Assembly: GCF_031458395.1 (NCBI RefSeq)
Contig: NZ_JAVDYJ010000001.1
Coordinates: 124,001 to 188,000, forward strand
Direction: 5' to 3'
DNA: 64,000 bases
Source of the DNA: Enteractinococcus fodinae
GTDB taxonomy: Bacteria; Actinomycetota; Actinomycetes; Actinomycetales; Micrococcaceae
The notes below the pieces were generated by a model, which saw nothing but the letters and a program-made list of their open reading frames with translations, was not told the DNA's origin and ran no database searches. Of the stretch, positions 8,754 through 17,520 are shown one piece after another (the stretch's first letter is position 1; every line of letters begins with the position of its first letter). A program made the position numbers and the translations under genes.

Positions 8754-10008
8754 TCTCATACGGCAGTTGGGCGTGCACGCGAAATCCGCGGTCGGGTTTC
8801 GGCCCGGCAGTAAACGTGCCGTCATATAGCGCGGTGCGTTCGCGCATGCCGACCAGGCCCTGGCCGGCGTGATCGGTTTCGGTGTCGCCGGTGCCGTCGT
8901 CTTCGATCGTGACTGACACGCCGGAATCCTGCCAGGCTAAAACGACGGTTGCTCTCGCAGCTGTCCCGGCGTGGCGAGCAACGTTGGTGAGCGCTTCCTG
9001 GACGATCCGGTAGAGCACTAGTTCGGCCCCGTCGGCCAGAGAGCGCGCTGGGCGGCCGGCGGCTTCGGTGTATGCAACTTCTAGCCCGGCCAGCCGCATG
9101 GTGTCGATCAGCTCGGGTACATCTGCCAGGGTCGGTTGTGGCGTGGTTTCGGCGGCGTCGGTATCGCGCAGCACGCCCAGTAGCCGGCGCATCTGCCCCA
9201 GCGCATCGCGTCCGGTGCCGGAGATAGTTTCCAGGGTCCGCGCGGCCACCTCGGGAGTGGCTTTGGCTGCGTACCGTCCCCCGTCGGCCTGGGAAATAAT
9301 GACCTGCAACGAGTGGGCCACGATATCGTGGAGTTCGCGAGCGATCCGATTGCGTTCATCGGCTGCGGCCAGTTCGCGTTCTTGTCGGGCCTCGACGGCA
9401 AGCTGTGCTGCCCGGGTTTGGAGGGTTTCCATGCGGATTCGACGGGTGCGTTGAATATTGCCGATCGCCCAGGCTAATACCACCAGGGCGATGACTGGAA
9501 TGCTCGTGACGGCGCCGGCGAGCCACCCCATGGGGCTGAGGATTTCTCCGGGACTGTAACTGCCCGGACCGGTGAAGTGGGGCAGGAAACTTATCTCGGC
9601 GGCGTACAGCACGGCGCCAACCAAGGCAGTGACAAACCCACCGATCGAAGCCCACCTTGGTGCGCGGTGTGCCAAGTTTTGCACGGTCAACAACACCATG
9701 AACATAGACGGCACGAGATCTGGTCCGAAGACCAGCTGAATGAGTGAACCAACCACGACGACCGCGGCGGAACCCACCGGATTTGTGCGGCGGAAAATCC
9801 ACGGTGCCATATGCAGCACGATGATGCTGACGAGGACCAGACTCAGAGCCCACGGAGGCCAATGATAAACAGTGACGGGGTATGCCGCGGAGACCATCGA
9901 GCCGGACGAGCTCAGCAGTATGAGCCCGAGCAGCGGGAGGATAATCAGCCCATCAGCGAGCCGGGGGTGGGTGCGCCACCAGCGGGTGAGGCGGTCGAAG
10001 AACTTCAC
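8746..10008 (-). CDS. Sensor histidine kinase, HisKA_3 (NarX/DesK-like) type
   Basis: This 420-residue membrane kinase has about six hydrophobic helices in residues 20-195, a coiled linker, the dimerisation and phosphoacceptor helix RIARELHDIVAHS with His227, and a C-terminal HATPase domain (N-box ALTNVARHA, then DDGTG and GLVGMRER). There is no large extracellular sensor, so it may sense a membrane-embedded signal or partner such as the ABC permease, which is common for this architecture. It is coupled by overlap to the response regulator gene. Confidence 0.9.
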   Translation of the reverse strand: MKFFDRLTRWWRTHPRLADGLIILPLLGLILLSSSGSMVSAAYPVTVYHWPPWALSLVLVSIIVLHMAPWIFRRTNPVGSAAVVVVGSLIQLVFGPDLVPSMFMVLLTVQNLAHRAPRWASIGGFVTALVGAVLYAAEISFLPHFTGPGSYSPGEILSPMGWLAGAVTSIPVIALVVLAWAIGNIQRTRRIRMETLQTRAAQLAVEARQERELAAADERNRIARELHDIVAHSLQVIISQADGGRYAAKATPEVAARTLETISGTGRDALGQMRRLLGVLRDTDAAETTPQPTLADVPELIDTMRLAGLEVAYTEAAGRPARSLADGAELVLYRIVQEALTNVARHAGTAARATVVLAWQDSGVSVTIEDDGTGDTETDHAGQGLVGMRERTALYDGTFTAGPKPDRGFRVHAQLPYENG

Positions 10009-10050
10009 GGAGTCACATCCTAGGCTCCGTGCGAGGCAACCACATCATTC

Positions 10051-11082
10051 TCAGGGACGATTCGAAGCCAACCACTCCACAATTTCTGCGGCAGGACCGG
10101 TTCGGGCCTGCACATACCCGGTGCCGGCAAATAAGTGCGTCGAGCGCGGGTCCATCGCTGCGATGGCTGCGCGTTTGATGGGCACAGTCAGCGTGTTGAC
10201 TTCCGGGTAGATAGCAGGCGCCTCTAAAGTCATGAACTCATTGACCAGCGAACGTGATACCCGACCGGAGTACACGCGCGTTGTTTGAGTGGCCCCGGAG
10301 CGGTCTTCTTGCAGCATTTTGCGGTGGATCGGGTTCGTCCCGGCTTCATCGGACAACAATAATGCCGTTCCGACCGCGGCTGCGGCAGCCCCGTGGGCTA
10401 GGACCTCTTGGACGTGTTCCGGGGTGACGATCCCACCGGCGGCGACCAGTGGAATGTCCACGACTTCAGCCACCGCATCGAGCAGATCCAGCAGCGGGAC
10501 GTTTTCGGGTTCGGCCAGTGGGTCATGCACCGAACGGTGTCCACCGGCTTCGGGTCCTTGCACTACCAGAAAGTCGGCTCCATGCTCTACCGCGTTGCGC
10601 GCTTCGGTGACAGTCGTGACCGTGACGCCGACCTGGGTGCCGGAGTCATGTAGTTGGGCAAAGATCTCAGGGTGCGGCAGGCCAAAGGTAAACGACACAA
10701 TAGGCCACTCATCGGCGGCAGCGAGTTTCGCGTTCCAGTCGTCGGAGACATCAGCGCCGGCCTGTTCGACGGTGGGGATATCCACGCCGAGCCGGTCGGC
10801 AAACGGCAGAAGTTTCTCGCGGAACGCGGCGAGTCTCTCGCTACGCTGCTCTTGGCTTCTGACCGGGTCCACCGCGGTGTTTGCGACATCCGGGACAAAG
10901 AGGTTCACCCCCACGGAACCGGCATCGGCGACCGCGCGGTAATCTTCTGTGAGCTGTTGCGCTGTTTTATTGCCACCGCCGAGAAAGCCTAAGGCCCCGG
11001 TCGAGGCGACAGCTCGGGCCAACGCTGTTGAGGACGGCCCGCCGGCCATTGGTGCGGCCACGATGGGGTGCCGGAATTCCAT
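10051..11082 (-). CDS. Nitronate monooxygenase-family flavoprotein
   Basis: This 343-residue protein is a TIM-barrel FMN enzyme of the nitronate monooxygenase/2-nitropropane dioxygenase family. Family features are the N-terminal PIVAAPMAGGPS, FGLPHPE, the conserved QGPEAGGHR with the likely catalytic His, and the phosphate-binding VAAGGIVTPE and GAAAAAVGTAL. The ATG has an AGGAGGG site 7 nt upstream. Members oxidise alkyl nitronates such as propionate 3-nitronate, though several relatives have other substrates, so the exact reaction is uncertain. It is probably a single gene: the histidine kinase gene starts 42 nt downstream. Confidence 0.85.
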   Translation of the reverse strand: MEFRHPIVAAPMAGGPSSTALARAVASTGALGFLGGGNKTAQQLTEDYRAVADAGSVGVNLFVPDVANTAVDPVRSQEQRSERLAAFREKLLPFADRLGVDIPTVEQAGADVSDDWNAKLAAADEWPIVSFTFGLPHPEIFAQLHDSGTQVGVTVTTVTEARNAVEHGADFLVVQGPEAGGHRSVHDPLAEPENVPLLDLLDAVAEVVDIPLVAAGGIVTPEHVQEVLAHGAAAAAVGTALLLSDEAGTNPIHRKMLQEDRSGATQTTRVYSGRVSRSLVNEFMTLEAPAIYPEVNTLTVPIKRAAIAAMDPRSTHLFAGTGYVQARTGPAAEIVEWLASNRP

Positions 11083-11319
11083 GAGATAACCCTCCTACGA
11101 ATATAGTCACCCGTATCCGATGCGGATCACTACTGTGTGGCCTTTATCATACGCGCTGAGCCGCGGGCATTGTCATCGACGGTTCTCAGCGGTGGGTTAC
11201 CTTCGAGCAACCTCACGAGGACCATTTTGTCACCTGGTGGCATTCTCCAGTTCACGTCGCCTGCATAGCCTGCCAAAGTGTTGCCCCGTGGGCAGTTATG
11301 TCACCACCTGGAGGAGTCT

Positions 11320-12552
11320 ATGAAATCGTCGTTCACCTTCGATCGTGCCGCGTTGGCTGCGCTGTTGCTGCCATCCTTTGTCGCTGCCGGAGTGCTTACC
11401 AGTGCTGTGCTCCCAGAGCCCGCGCATGCGGAGCCAAGCATGATCGGTACTACTAGCATCGAAGATGCCCCCGAGGGCGATGAGACGAACCAGCCCACGC
11501 CCGAAGACATGCTGACGTGGAGCATCGCCCCCGTACAGGATGAGGCGGACGCCGAAACTGAGGCCGAAGATGAGACCACAGAGCGCGTATCGTTCCGCTT
11601 TGAACTCGAGCCCGGCGAAAGCGTCGAAGACGAGGTGGTCGTCACCAACTTCTCCGAGCAGCCGCTGGTGTTCGAGCTGATCACCTCCGACGGCATCGTC
11701 ACTGAAGAAGGTGTTTTCGACCTGTTGCCTGATCCATCGGAATCGACCGACGCCGGCACGTGGATCGCCATCGACGAAGAAGTAACTATCCCCGCCGGCG
11801 ATGCTGCCACCGTGCCGTTCACGCTCACAGTGCCCGAAGATGCGCTGCCTGGTGACCACCCGGCGGGCATCGCTGCAAGTCTGGCCGCGGACGCCGAAGG
11901 CAATGATGTCTCCCTTGCTGCCCAGGTCGGAGCTCGAATTCACCTTCGCGTTGCCGGCGACATCACCCCGACGATCGCCATTGAAGACCTCAACGCGCAG
12001 TATGCCCCGTCATGGAATCCTTTCGCACCCGGAGTGCTCACATTGGACTGGGCGGTCGAGAACACCGGAAACGTGCGGTTGGGCTCAGAACAAGCTCTCT
12101 CCGTTGCGGGTCTGTTTGGCCTCAGTGCCGGAGTGGCGGAACAAGCGGTCGGCGCACAACGTGAAATTTTGCCCGGACAACGCGCTGCACATTCGGTGCA
12201 GGTTGAAGCGTGGCCGCTGGGCCCTCTGACCTCCTCGATCACCGCGACCCAGAACGTCGTCGGGGAAGACGAGATCGAGGTGGAGCTGGCCTCAGCATCG
12301 TCGGAAACAACGGTCTGGGCGGTTCCGTGGATCTACCTCATCGCATTCCTTCTGCTGATCGCAGTCGTGGTCACCGTGCTTGTGCGGCGGCGTCGCCGCA
12401 AGCGCGCGATGGCCGGTGCGCTAGCCGCTGCTCGAGCCGAGGGTGCCCGCGCTGCGGCAGCTGAGCGCTCGGAAAATGCGCGTGGTGCCGCCGAGTCAGA
12501 TGGCGAGCATGCTGAAGAAGCCGCCGATGAGACCCAGAAAACACTTTCTTAA
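11320..12552 (+). CDS. DUF916/WxL-interacting-type surface protein with a membrane anchor
   Basis: This is a 410-residue exported protein. The start at 11320 is set by GGAGGAG just upstream; an earlier ATG at 11278 lacks a site. It has a signal peptide (about 1-37), an acidic linker, and a DUF916-like beta-sandwich region (FELEPGESVEDEVVVTNFS, then VPEDALPGDHPAGI). A second beta domain (about 205-325) follows, then a membrane helix at about 336-356 (WIYLIAFLLLIAVVV) and an Arg/Ala/Glu-rich cytoplasmic tail. DUF916 proteins in Firmicutes bind peptidoglycan and partner with WxL-domain proteins. The next gene downstream encodes a secreted enzyme with a WxL-like end, which supports a paired role. 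Confidence 0.75.
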   Translation: MKSSFTFDRAALAALLLPSFVAAGVLTSAVLPEPAHAEPSMIGTTSIEDAPEGDETNQPTPEDMLTWSIAPVQDEADAETEAEDETTERVSFRFELEPGESVEDEVVVTNFSEQPLVFELITSDGIVTEEGVFDLLPDPSESTDAGTWIAIDEEVTIPAGDAATVPFTLTVPEDALPGDHPAGIAASLAADAEGNDVSLAAQVGARIHLRVAGDITPTIAIEDLNAQYAPSWNPFAPGVLTLDWAVENTGNVRLGSEQALSVAGLFGLSAGVAEQAVGAQREILPGQRAAHSVQVEAWPLGPLTSSITATQNVVGEDEIEVELASASSETTVWAVPWIYLIAFLLLIAVVVTVLVRRRRRKRAMAGALAAARAEGARAAAAERSENARGAAESDGEHAEEAADETQKTLS

Positions 12553-12723
12553 CGTGTGAGCCTAAGCACTCAATGAGGCAGGTCAGGCTGGATGTTTCCT
12601 AGTGTTTACCTTGATAGAAGGTCGTAGATACCTGGAAGAACTCTGTAGAAACCTGAGTGGGAAATGGTGGATCGCAGGGTCAGAAATGGCCCGAACCACA
12701 GATGAACCACATTTAGGAGAATA

Positions 12724-14718
12724 ATGCGTATTTCGCATTCACGACGCTGGCGGAACCTCGCCGCCGGTGTTACGCTCGGTGCAGTTTTCGCCTGCGGCGC
12801 GGTCCCAGCAATGGCCGCCCCCATCGCAGTCGATTCCGTAGAAGCCGCACCAGAGCGTGTCATCCTCAACCCCACTGAAGATCCCTCCACCTCTCAGACC
12901 GTCACCTGGCGTTCAGTTGGTGCCACCCCGGATGTTGCTGCTACCGCAGAGATCCGCGGCGCCGACGGTCACATCACCACGGTCGAGGCCGAGGTTCGCG
13001 CCGAACGTCAAGTTGGCGAAGAGCCTGCAACCACCTTCGCCGCAACGTTTGACGGCCTGTCCCCGGACTCGGAGTACTCATATCGAGTGCTGACTGGCGA
13101 CAGCGCAAGCGAGTGGTACAGCTTTACTACCGCCTCAAGCTCAGATGATCCCTTTACCTTCACCTGGTACGCAGACGGTCAGAATGACCTGACCGAAAAG
13201 TGGACCCCAGTGGTCGAACAGACCAGCCAAGCCTTCCCGAACTCGGAGCTGACGCTGCAAACCGGTGACCTCATCAACTACTCCGTCGAAAACGAGTGGG
13301 AAGAATGGTTCACCATTACCGACGGTGAACGTCAGACCGAAAACTGGTTGCCAGCTGTCGGTAACCACGAGTACTTTTCTGACGCCACCGGCGCCTACTG
13401 GAACGCGAGCTTCACACTTCCTGAGAACGGCCCATCCGAGGTGGGCAGCAGCGCCGATGCACCATACCGTGAACTCATCGCCAACCACCTAGAAAACCGT
13501 GCCTACTACACCGACTATCAGGGTGTCCGCTACATCACCCTGAACTCGGAGTTCCGCAACCAGGGCCACCTGGAGACCGAGCAGGACGTAGACCTGCCGA
13601 ATATCTCCAGTAGTGAATGGCGCGACCTGTACATCGGTATGCAGGCCGAGTGGTTAGATGGCGTGCTGGAAGAATCTGACGCGAACTGGAACATCGTGCA
13701 GTTCCACCACCCGACCTTCTCAACTTCTCAGGGCCGGAACAACCCGGATGTCCGCGAAGCCGTGCTGCCAATTATCAAGGAGCACAACGTTGACCTCGTC
13801 CTGTCCGGTCACGACCACACCTACGCTCGTGGTTTCCTCGATGAAGACGTCACCGGTAACGACGGTGTGACCGACGGCCCAGTGTTCGCGGTGTCGAACT
13901 CCGGTCCGAAGTACTACGGTCTCGCTAACGATGCCTCCAACGTGTGGCTGAACAACGGCGCAACGCAGGTCACCAAGTACCAGCAGACCACCCTGACCTC
14001 TGGTATCCGTGTCACTCCAGATAAGCTGGAATACGAAGCGATCGCGATGCAGTTCGGTTCGAACCCGAGCTTCGATGGCGAAATCGGCGATACCGCTGAT
14101 GCGTTCACCATCACCAAGAACGACAACGGAACCAAATCTGTTACCGAAGGCATCGAGCGCCGTGTGGCCACCGGCCTGGACGATGACTCGGCTGCTGAAC
14201 CAGTTGATGGTGATATCGAGGTCAACGCTGCAATACCTGAACGTGGTGCAGACGGTCCAGTTGCCCCAGGTAGCCCAACCGCTGGGGCCCTGACCCTGTC
14301 GATCCCGCAAAACGCCTCGGTCAACATGGGCGAAGCCACCAACGCTGGTGACCGCTGGACCTACTCCTCGGCCATGCCAACCATTCGCGTAACTGACACC
14401 CGGAATGCTGCTGCAGGCTGGGAACTGAGCGGTAGTGCAAGCGATCTGGCAAGCGAAGCTGGCGATTTGAGCGCTTCCTACCTGGGTTGGGTTCCACGCG
14501 TACTGGGTGGCTCCACCGCTGCGAACGGTGAAGTTGCCCTCGGCGAGATGCGCGGTGGTAGCGGATTGATCGAACCGGCTCTTCTTGCTTCGGCAGATGA
14601 TCACGCACGATTCGGCTCGACCGACGTTGTCGCTGACCTCGCACTTGATGTCCCCGCAGATACCGATGCGGGTGAATACGCAGGTGCGATCAACGTATCA
14701 CTATTCCCGGTCGACTAA
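12724..14718 (+). CDS. Secreted purple-acid-phosphatase-like metallophosphoesterase with a WxL-like C-terminus
   Basis: This is a 664-residue exported protein with an AGGAG site 5 nt before the ATG. It has a signal peptide (1-32), an N-terminal fibronectin-like PAP domain (about 40-135), a metallophosphatase domain (about 140-440) and a C-terminal beta domain (about 515-664). Visible metal motifs are GD (181-182), GNHE (213-216), HH (328-329) and GHDH (362-365). The first motif, usually DxH or DLG, reads ADGQND (D151). The tail has W566-E-L within AAGWELSGSASDL and ends YAGAINVSLFPVD, resembling WxL domains. It probably cleaves phosphate esters outside the cell and is tethered through the DUF916 protein encoded just upstream. 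Codon use looks highly biased, suggesting strong expression. Confidence 0.85.
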   Translation: MRISHSRRWRNLAAGVTLGAVFACGAVPAMAAPIAVDSVEAAPERVILNPTEDPSTSQTVTWRSVGATPDVAATAEIRGADGHITTVEAEVRAERQVGEEPATTFAATFDGLSPDSEYSYRVLTGDSASEWYSFTTASSSDDPFTFTWYADGQNDLTEKWTPVVEQTSQAFPNSELTLQTGDLINYSVENEWEEWFTITDGERQTENWLPAVGNHEYFSDATGAYWNASFTLPENGPSEVGSSADAPYRELIANHLENRAYYTDYQGVRYITLNSEFRNQGHLETEQDVDLPNISSSEWRDLYIGMQAEWLDGVLEESDANWNIVQFHHPTFSTSQGRNNPDVREAVLPIIKEHNVDLVLSGHDHTYARGFLDEDVTGNDGVTDGPVFAVSNSGPKYYGLANDASNVWLNNGATQVTKYQQTTLTSGIRVTPDKLEYEAIAMQFGSNPSFDGEIGDTADAFTITKNDNGTKSVTEGIERRVATGLDDDSAAEPVDGDIEVNAAIPERGADGPVAPGSPTAGALTLSIPQNASVNMGEATNAGDRWTYSSAMPTIRVTDTRNAAAGWELSGSASDLASEAGDLSASYLGWVPRVLGGSTAANGEVALGEMRGGSGLIEPALLASADDHARFGSTDVVADLALDVPADTDAGEYAGAINVSLFPVD

Positions 14719-14759
14719 TGACTCAGCGTGTGTAACGCATACTGAATAGTCGTAGCTGA

Positions 14760-14806
14760 CAAGGTGGATCGTTCTGTGATCAGAGCGATCCACCTTGCGC
14801 CTTTTT
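14760..14806 (+). terminator. Rho-independent terminator of the phosphatase gene
   Basis: A perfect 12-bp stem (14760-14771 with 14786-14797) is followed by CGCC and five T residues (14802-14806). It lies about 40 nt behind the phosphatase stop. Confidence 0.9.
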
Positions 14807-14930
14807 AATAGGTCGTCGGTGCTCACAAGAAGCGGCGCGTGAACACACTCTCCTGACCTTGCGGGACTGACGATAGCTCTGACCTAGAGTGTTAATCGGT
14901 CGCACCGTCATCTAGTCGTCAAGGTAGAAC

Positions 14931-15404
14931 ATGTCTGAACCTCTTGAACATTCCGCAACATTATTCGATCTCGAACCGGTTGAGTCGGCAACCCCGAAAC
15001 CAGCCGCGCGGGTTGAAGATCCAAAGGAACAAGACGGTGAAGCCGCGGAACAGGGCGCACTAGATATCGGCATAGCGATCCCGACTCCCTTTAGTGAACC
15101 CGAAGTCGATGAAGAAGTAGAAGCAGAGGCCAAAGAGGTCAACGAGGATGTCCTACAACATCCCGAATCTGCGCCACGAAAGCATCCCAATAAGGTGAGC
15201 TTCTACCAAGAGCCAGAAGATACTGCTCGACTTCGCGGTGCGGTGTTACACACTATGGTCGCTGAAGGGCACCGTTCGCTGAGCCAGTTTGTGATTCGCG
15301 CGGTCATGAAAGAAGTCCAACGCTTGGAAGAGAAATATAACGACGGCAAACCCTTCCCTGCGGTCGCGGCCAACGAGATGCCACAGGGACGTCCGCAACG
15401 CTAA
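14931..15404 (+). CDS. Small protein with a ParB C-terminal-like (ribbon-helix-helix) domain
   Basis: This 157-residue protein has an acidic, disordered N-terminal half (1-85) rich in Glu and Pro. The C-terminal part (about 86-150) contains KVSFYQEPEDTARLRGAV, then LSQFVIRAVMKEVQRLEEKYN. That resembles the ribbon-helix-helix dimerisation and DNA-binding domain found at the C-terminus of actinobacterial ParB-type centromere-binding proteins. There is no parA gene beside it, so it is an orphan. It may be a DNA-binding adaptor or a relic of a plasmid partition system. The family call is moderate; the function is unknown. Confidence 0.6.
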   Translation: MSEPLEHSATLFDLEPVESATPKPAARVEDPKEQDGEAAEQGALDIGIAIPTPFSEPEVDEEVEAEAKEVNEDVLQHPESAPRKHPNKVSFYQEPEDTARLRGAVLHTMVAEGHRSLSQFVIRAVMKEVQRLEEKYNDGKPFPAVAANEMPQGRPQR

Positions 15405-15632
15405 GAAGCCCAAACAGACAGACTGGTCCTAGTCATCAGTGGCGTCGCGATACTTCTTTTCAGCGGTCGCGATTGAACAACTTGGTCACTCATTTCATGA
15501 GTATCTTCATTGGACAACGCCGCACAGGTTATTCGGTGTGTGCTCGACCGTTCGCCCAGACGGTGTAGGTGTGACCCCTTGTAAGGGCGCAGAACTCTAC
15601 TAGTCTGCGGCCCGCTCCAATAAGCTAGGGAC

Positions 15633-15833
15633 ATGAAGCACATGCGTATCCCCACACTCCTCTTCGCAGCTGGTCTCGCGATCGTCGGATGCACCACCAC
15701 CGAAGCTCTTGACGACAACGTGACGCCCGCGCCTTACGAGCCAGAAGAACCGGTCCCAGCAGAGACACTCAACGAGGATACCGGGGAGAGCGAACCCGTC
15801 AGTCCTCAGCCCACAGAAACTGACGAAGGCTAA
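15633..15833 (+). CDS. Small lipoprotein of unknown function
   Basis: This 66-residue protein has a lipoprotein signal (basic start, LLFAAGLAIVGC lipobox) followed by an acidic, Pro/Glu/Thr-rich mature part of about 45 residues with no fold visible. It would be anchored to the outer face of the membrane. It is a single gene with a hairpin behind it. I do not recognise a family. Confidence 0.6.
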   Translation: MKHMRIPTLLFAAGLAIVGCTTTEALDDNVTPAPYEPEEPVPAETLNEDTGESEPVSPQPTETDEG

Positions 15834-15862
15834 ACCACGCCGCAAGCAAGTGCCGTCGAGAT

Positions 15863-15893
15863 GTTCGAGGCGCAACGAACAGGCGCCCCGAAC
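15863..15893. terminator. Hairpin between convergent genes
   Basis: An 11-bp stem with one mismatch (15863-15873 with 15883-15893, 9-nt loop) lies inside an outer 7-bp repeat (GCAAGTG at 15846-15852, CACTTGC at 15906-15912). It stands between the convergent lipoprotein and HEAT-repeat genes and probably ends transcription from both sides, although neither side has a clear T-tract. Confidence 0.5.
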
Positions 15894-15921
15894 GACCCCA
15901 GCAGACACTTGCTCAGCAGAT

Positions 15922-16503
15922 TTAGTATCTCGGGGCAACCGCCAGATCCGGACGGTTGTGCCGTTTAGCGATCTCACCGAGCGCGTCCTCGGCTGCCCCG
16001 GCCAGCATTGAGTTCGGGTCCATGACTAACCCCTGCAAGCGATGAATTGCCACATCGTGTTGTGGTGTCGCAACGGCCCCCAGCGCGTGCGCGGCAGTGA
16101 TGCGAACGTGCGGGAAGGGATCATCGGTGAGCAACTCGACCAGTTCATCGACGTAAACCAACTTATGGTGGCCCACCAATTGGGCAGCGACCTCCCGGAC
16201 CTGCCAATCTTCGTCGTGCAGCGCGACCTGAACAGCCTCAGAGGCCTGATGATGCCAGGCGTGCAACAGAGCCTGACCGGCCCACACGCGCGCCATATAG
16301 GGCTCAATAGCGTCCATCCCGCCGAGCAGTCGGATGTCTGGGTCGGATTCGGCGTCCGGCGTAGTCTGCCCGGATAGTAGTCGCATGGCCCAGTCCACCA
16401 GGGTCGTGTACCCCAGTGTTTCAACGGCGCCGGCGATGCGCGTGGTGACGGGTTTGGAGAAGTGATCGGGGCTGTTGGCAGAATGCGGTGCGGAATAGGA
16501 CAT
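15922..16503 (-). CDS. HEAT-repeat protein
   Basis: This 193-residue protein is mainly helical. At least three HEAT/PBS-lyase-like repeats are visible between about residues 80 and 180 (DEDWQVREVAAQLVG, DPFPHVRITAAHALGAV, DPNSMLAGAAEDALGEI). Such repeats mediate protein binding. No catalytic motif is seen. It is transcribed away from the thioesterase gene, whose start lies 41 nt away, so the two share a promoter region. The partner is unknown. Confidence 0.75.
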   Translation of the reverse strand: MSYSAPHSANSPDHFSKPVTTRIAGAVETLGYTTLVDWAMRLLSGQTTPDAESDPDIRLLGGMDAIEPYMARVWAGQALLHAWHHQASEAVQVALHDEDWQVREVAAQLVGHHKLVYVDELVELLTDDPFPHVRITAAHALGAVATPQHDVAIHRLQGLVMDPNSMLAGAAEDALGEIAKRHNRPDLAVAPRY

Positions 16504-16544
16504 GTCTCTATTGTGCCCTGTTCGCGGGTGGTAGTTTAGTGGTT

Positions 16545-17504
16545 ATGCGCTCGCGAAGTTCCATTACCTTACACTTCCGGGCTGAAGCGTACGATCATCC
16601 CTCGGGATACGTGGATGCCGGTACCGTCATGAGCTGGCTCGACAAGGCCGGGTATGCTGCCGCAGCCACGTGGGCTGGCGGCAACGTCGTGGCCACCTAC
16701 ATTGGGAATATGAAGTTCGGTCACCCCGTGCCGGTGGATACCCAAATCACCGCCCAGGCCAGACTGATTTATACCGAAGACACCCAAGTCCACGTGCAAG
16801 GTCGGCTCACGCTTCCAGACGTATTAAATGAGGACGGCGAACCGATCGTGGCCACGTGGGTGGTCATGGTGTACCAAGCCGTCGATGCCACAGGTCAGCC
16901 CAAGCAAATCAAACAGTGGGAGCCGCGCACGGAGGCGGGACATCGCCGTCGGGAAGTCGCCAAACAGCGCTCGATTGAACACGCCCGCGGCGAAGACGCG
17001 CTGGGACAAATTTCGTTCCCAGAAGACGCCGACACCACCGCAGAAGTCGTGCTGCTATGTTTTATCGCCCACGCCGCCGAAGTCACGCCGGGTTTCCGAT
17101 TACAAGCCGGTTCGGTCATGAACTGGCTGGACGAAGCAGCCTTCGTCTGCGCCTCGCGGTGGGCGGGCAAACCCGCGGTTGCCGTGTTTGCCGGTGGCGT
17201 GCAGTTTTACCACGGGGTGTATGTGGGCGATATCGTGGAGATCGAGGCCCGGATCGTGCACACCACCGAGCGTTCGATGTATTTGGTCGTGCGTGCCTGG
17301 AGTGGGAAACCCGAACAGCGCAATCTGGGCCCGGTGGCCCAATCCATTGCGATTATGGTGGTCGCCGAGGAGGGCAAGGCCGAGCCGATCCCACCGTGGC
17401 AGCCACAAACCGAGGCCGAAAAACAACTGCAACACCACGCGATCGAGCTGGTATCGATGCGCAATAAAAATGTGTATGAATGGTCGACGGTAGAAACGCC
17501 CTGA
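16545..17504 (+). CDS. Acyl-CoA thioesterase with two hotdog domains
   Basis: This 319-residue protein has two tandem hotdog domains of the acyl-CoA hydrolase (4HBT, YciA/BACH-like) type. The first (1-130) contains VDAGTVMSWLDKAGYAAAATWAGGNVV. The second (about 155-300) contains LQAGSVMNWLDEAAFVCASRWAGKPAV. I start at the ATG at 16545 because the fold begins there; an upstream frame adds 19 residues that look non-coding. It would hydrolyse acyl-CoA to free acid and CoA. The ABC exporter gene starts 16 nt downstream, so the genes are probably co-transcribed. Confidence 0.85.
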   Translation: MRSRSSITLHFRAEAYDHPSGYVDAGTVMSWLDKAGYAAAATWAGGNVVATYIGNMKFGHPVPVDTQITAQARLIYTEDTQVHVQGRLTLPDVLNEDGEPIVATWVVMVYQAVDATGQPKQIKQWEPRTEAGHRRREVAKQRSIEHARGEDALGQISFPEDADTTAEVVLLCFIAHAAEVTPGFRLQAGSVMNWLDEAAFVCASRWAGKPAVAVFAGGVQFYHGVYVGDIVEIEARIVHTTERSMYLVVRAWSGKPEQRNLGPVAQSIAIMVVAEEGKAEPIPPWQPQTEAEKQLQHHAIELVSMRNKNVYEWSTVETP

Positions 17505-17520
17505 CCGGGTAGGAACGTCT

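Noticed and set aside
8754-8825. Longer N-terminus for the response regulator
   Set aside because: The extra 24 residues lie wholly in the kinase coding sequence and precede the receiver fold, which starts normally near Met-Gln-Pro-Ile-Asn.
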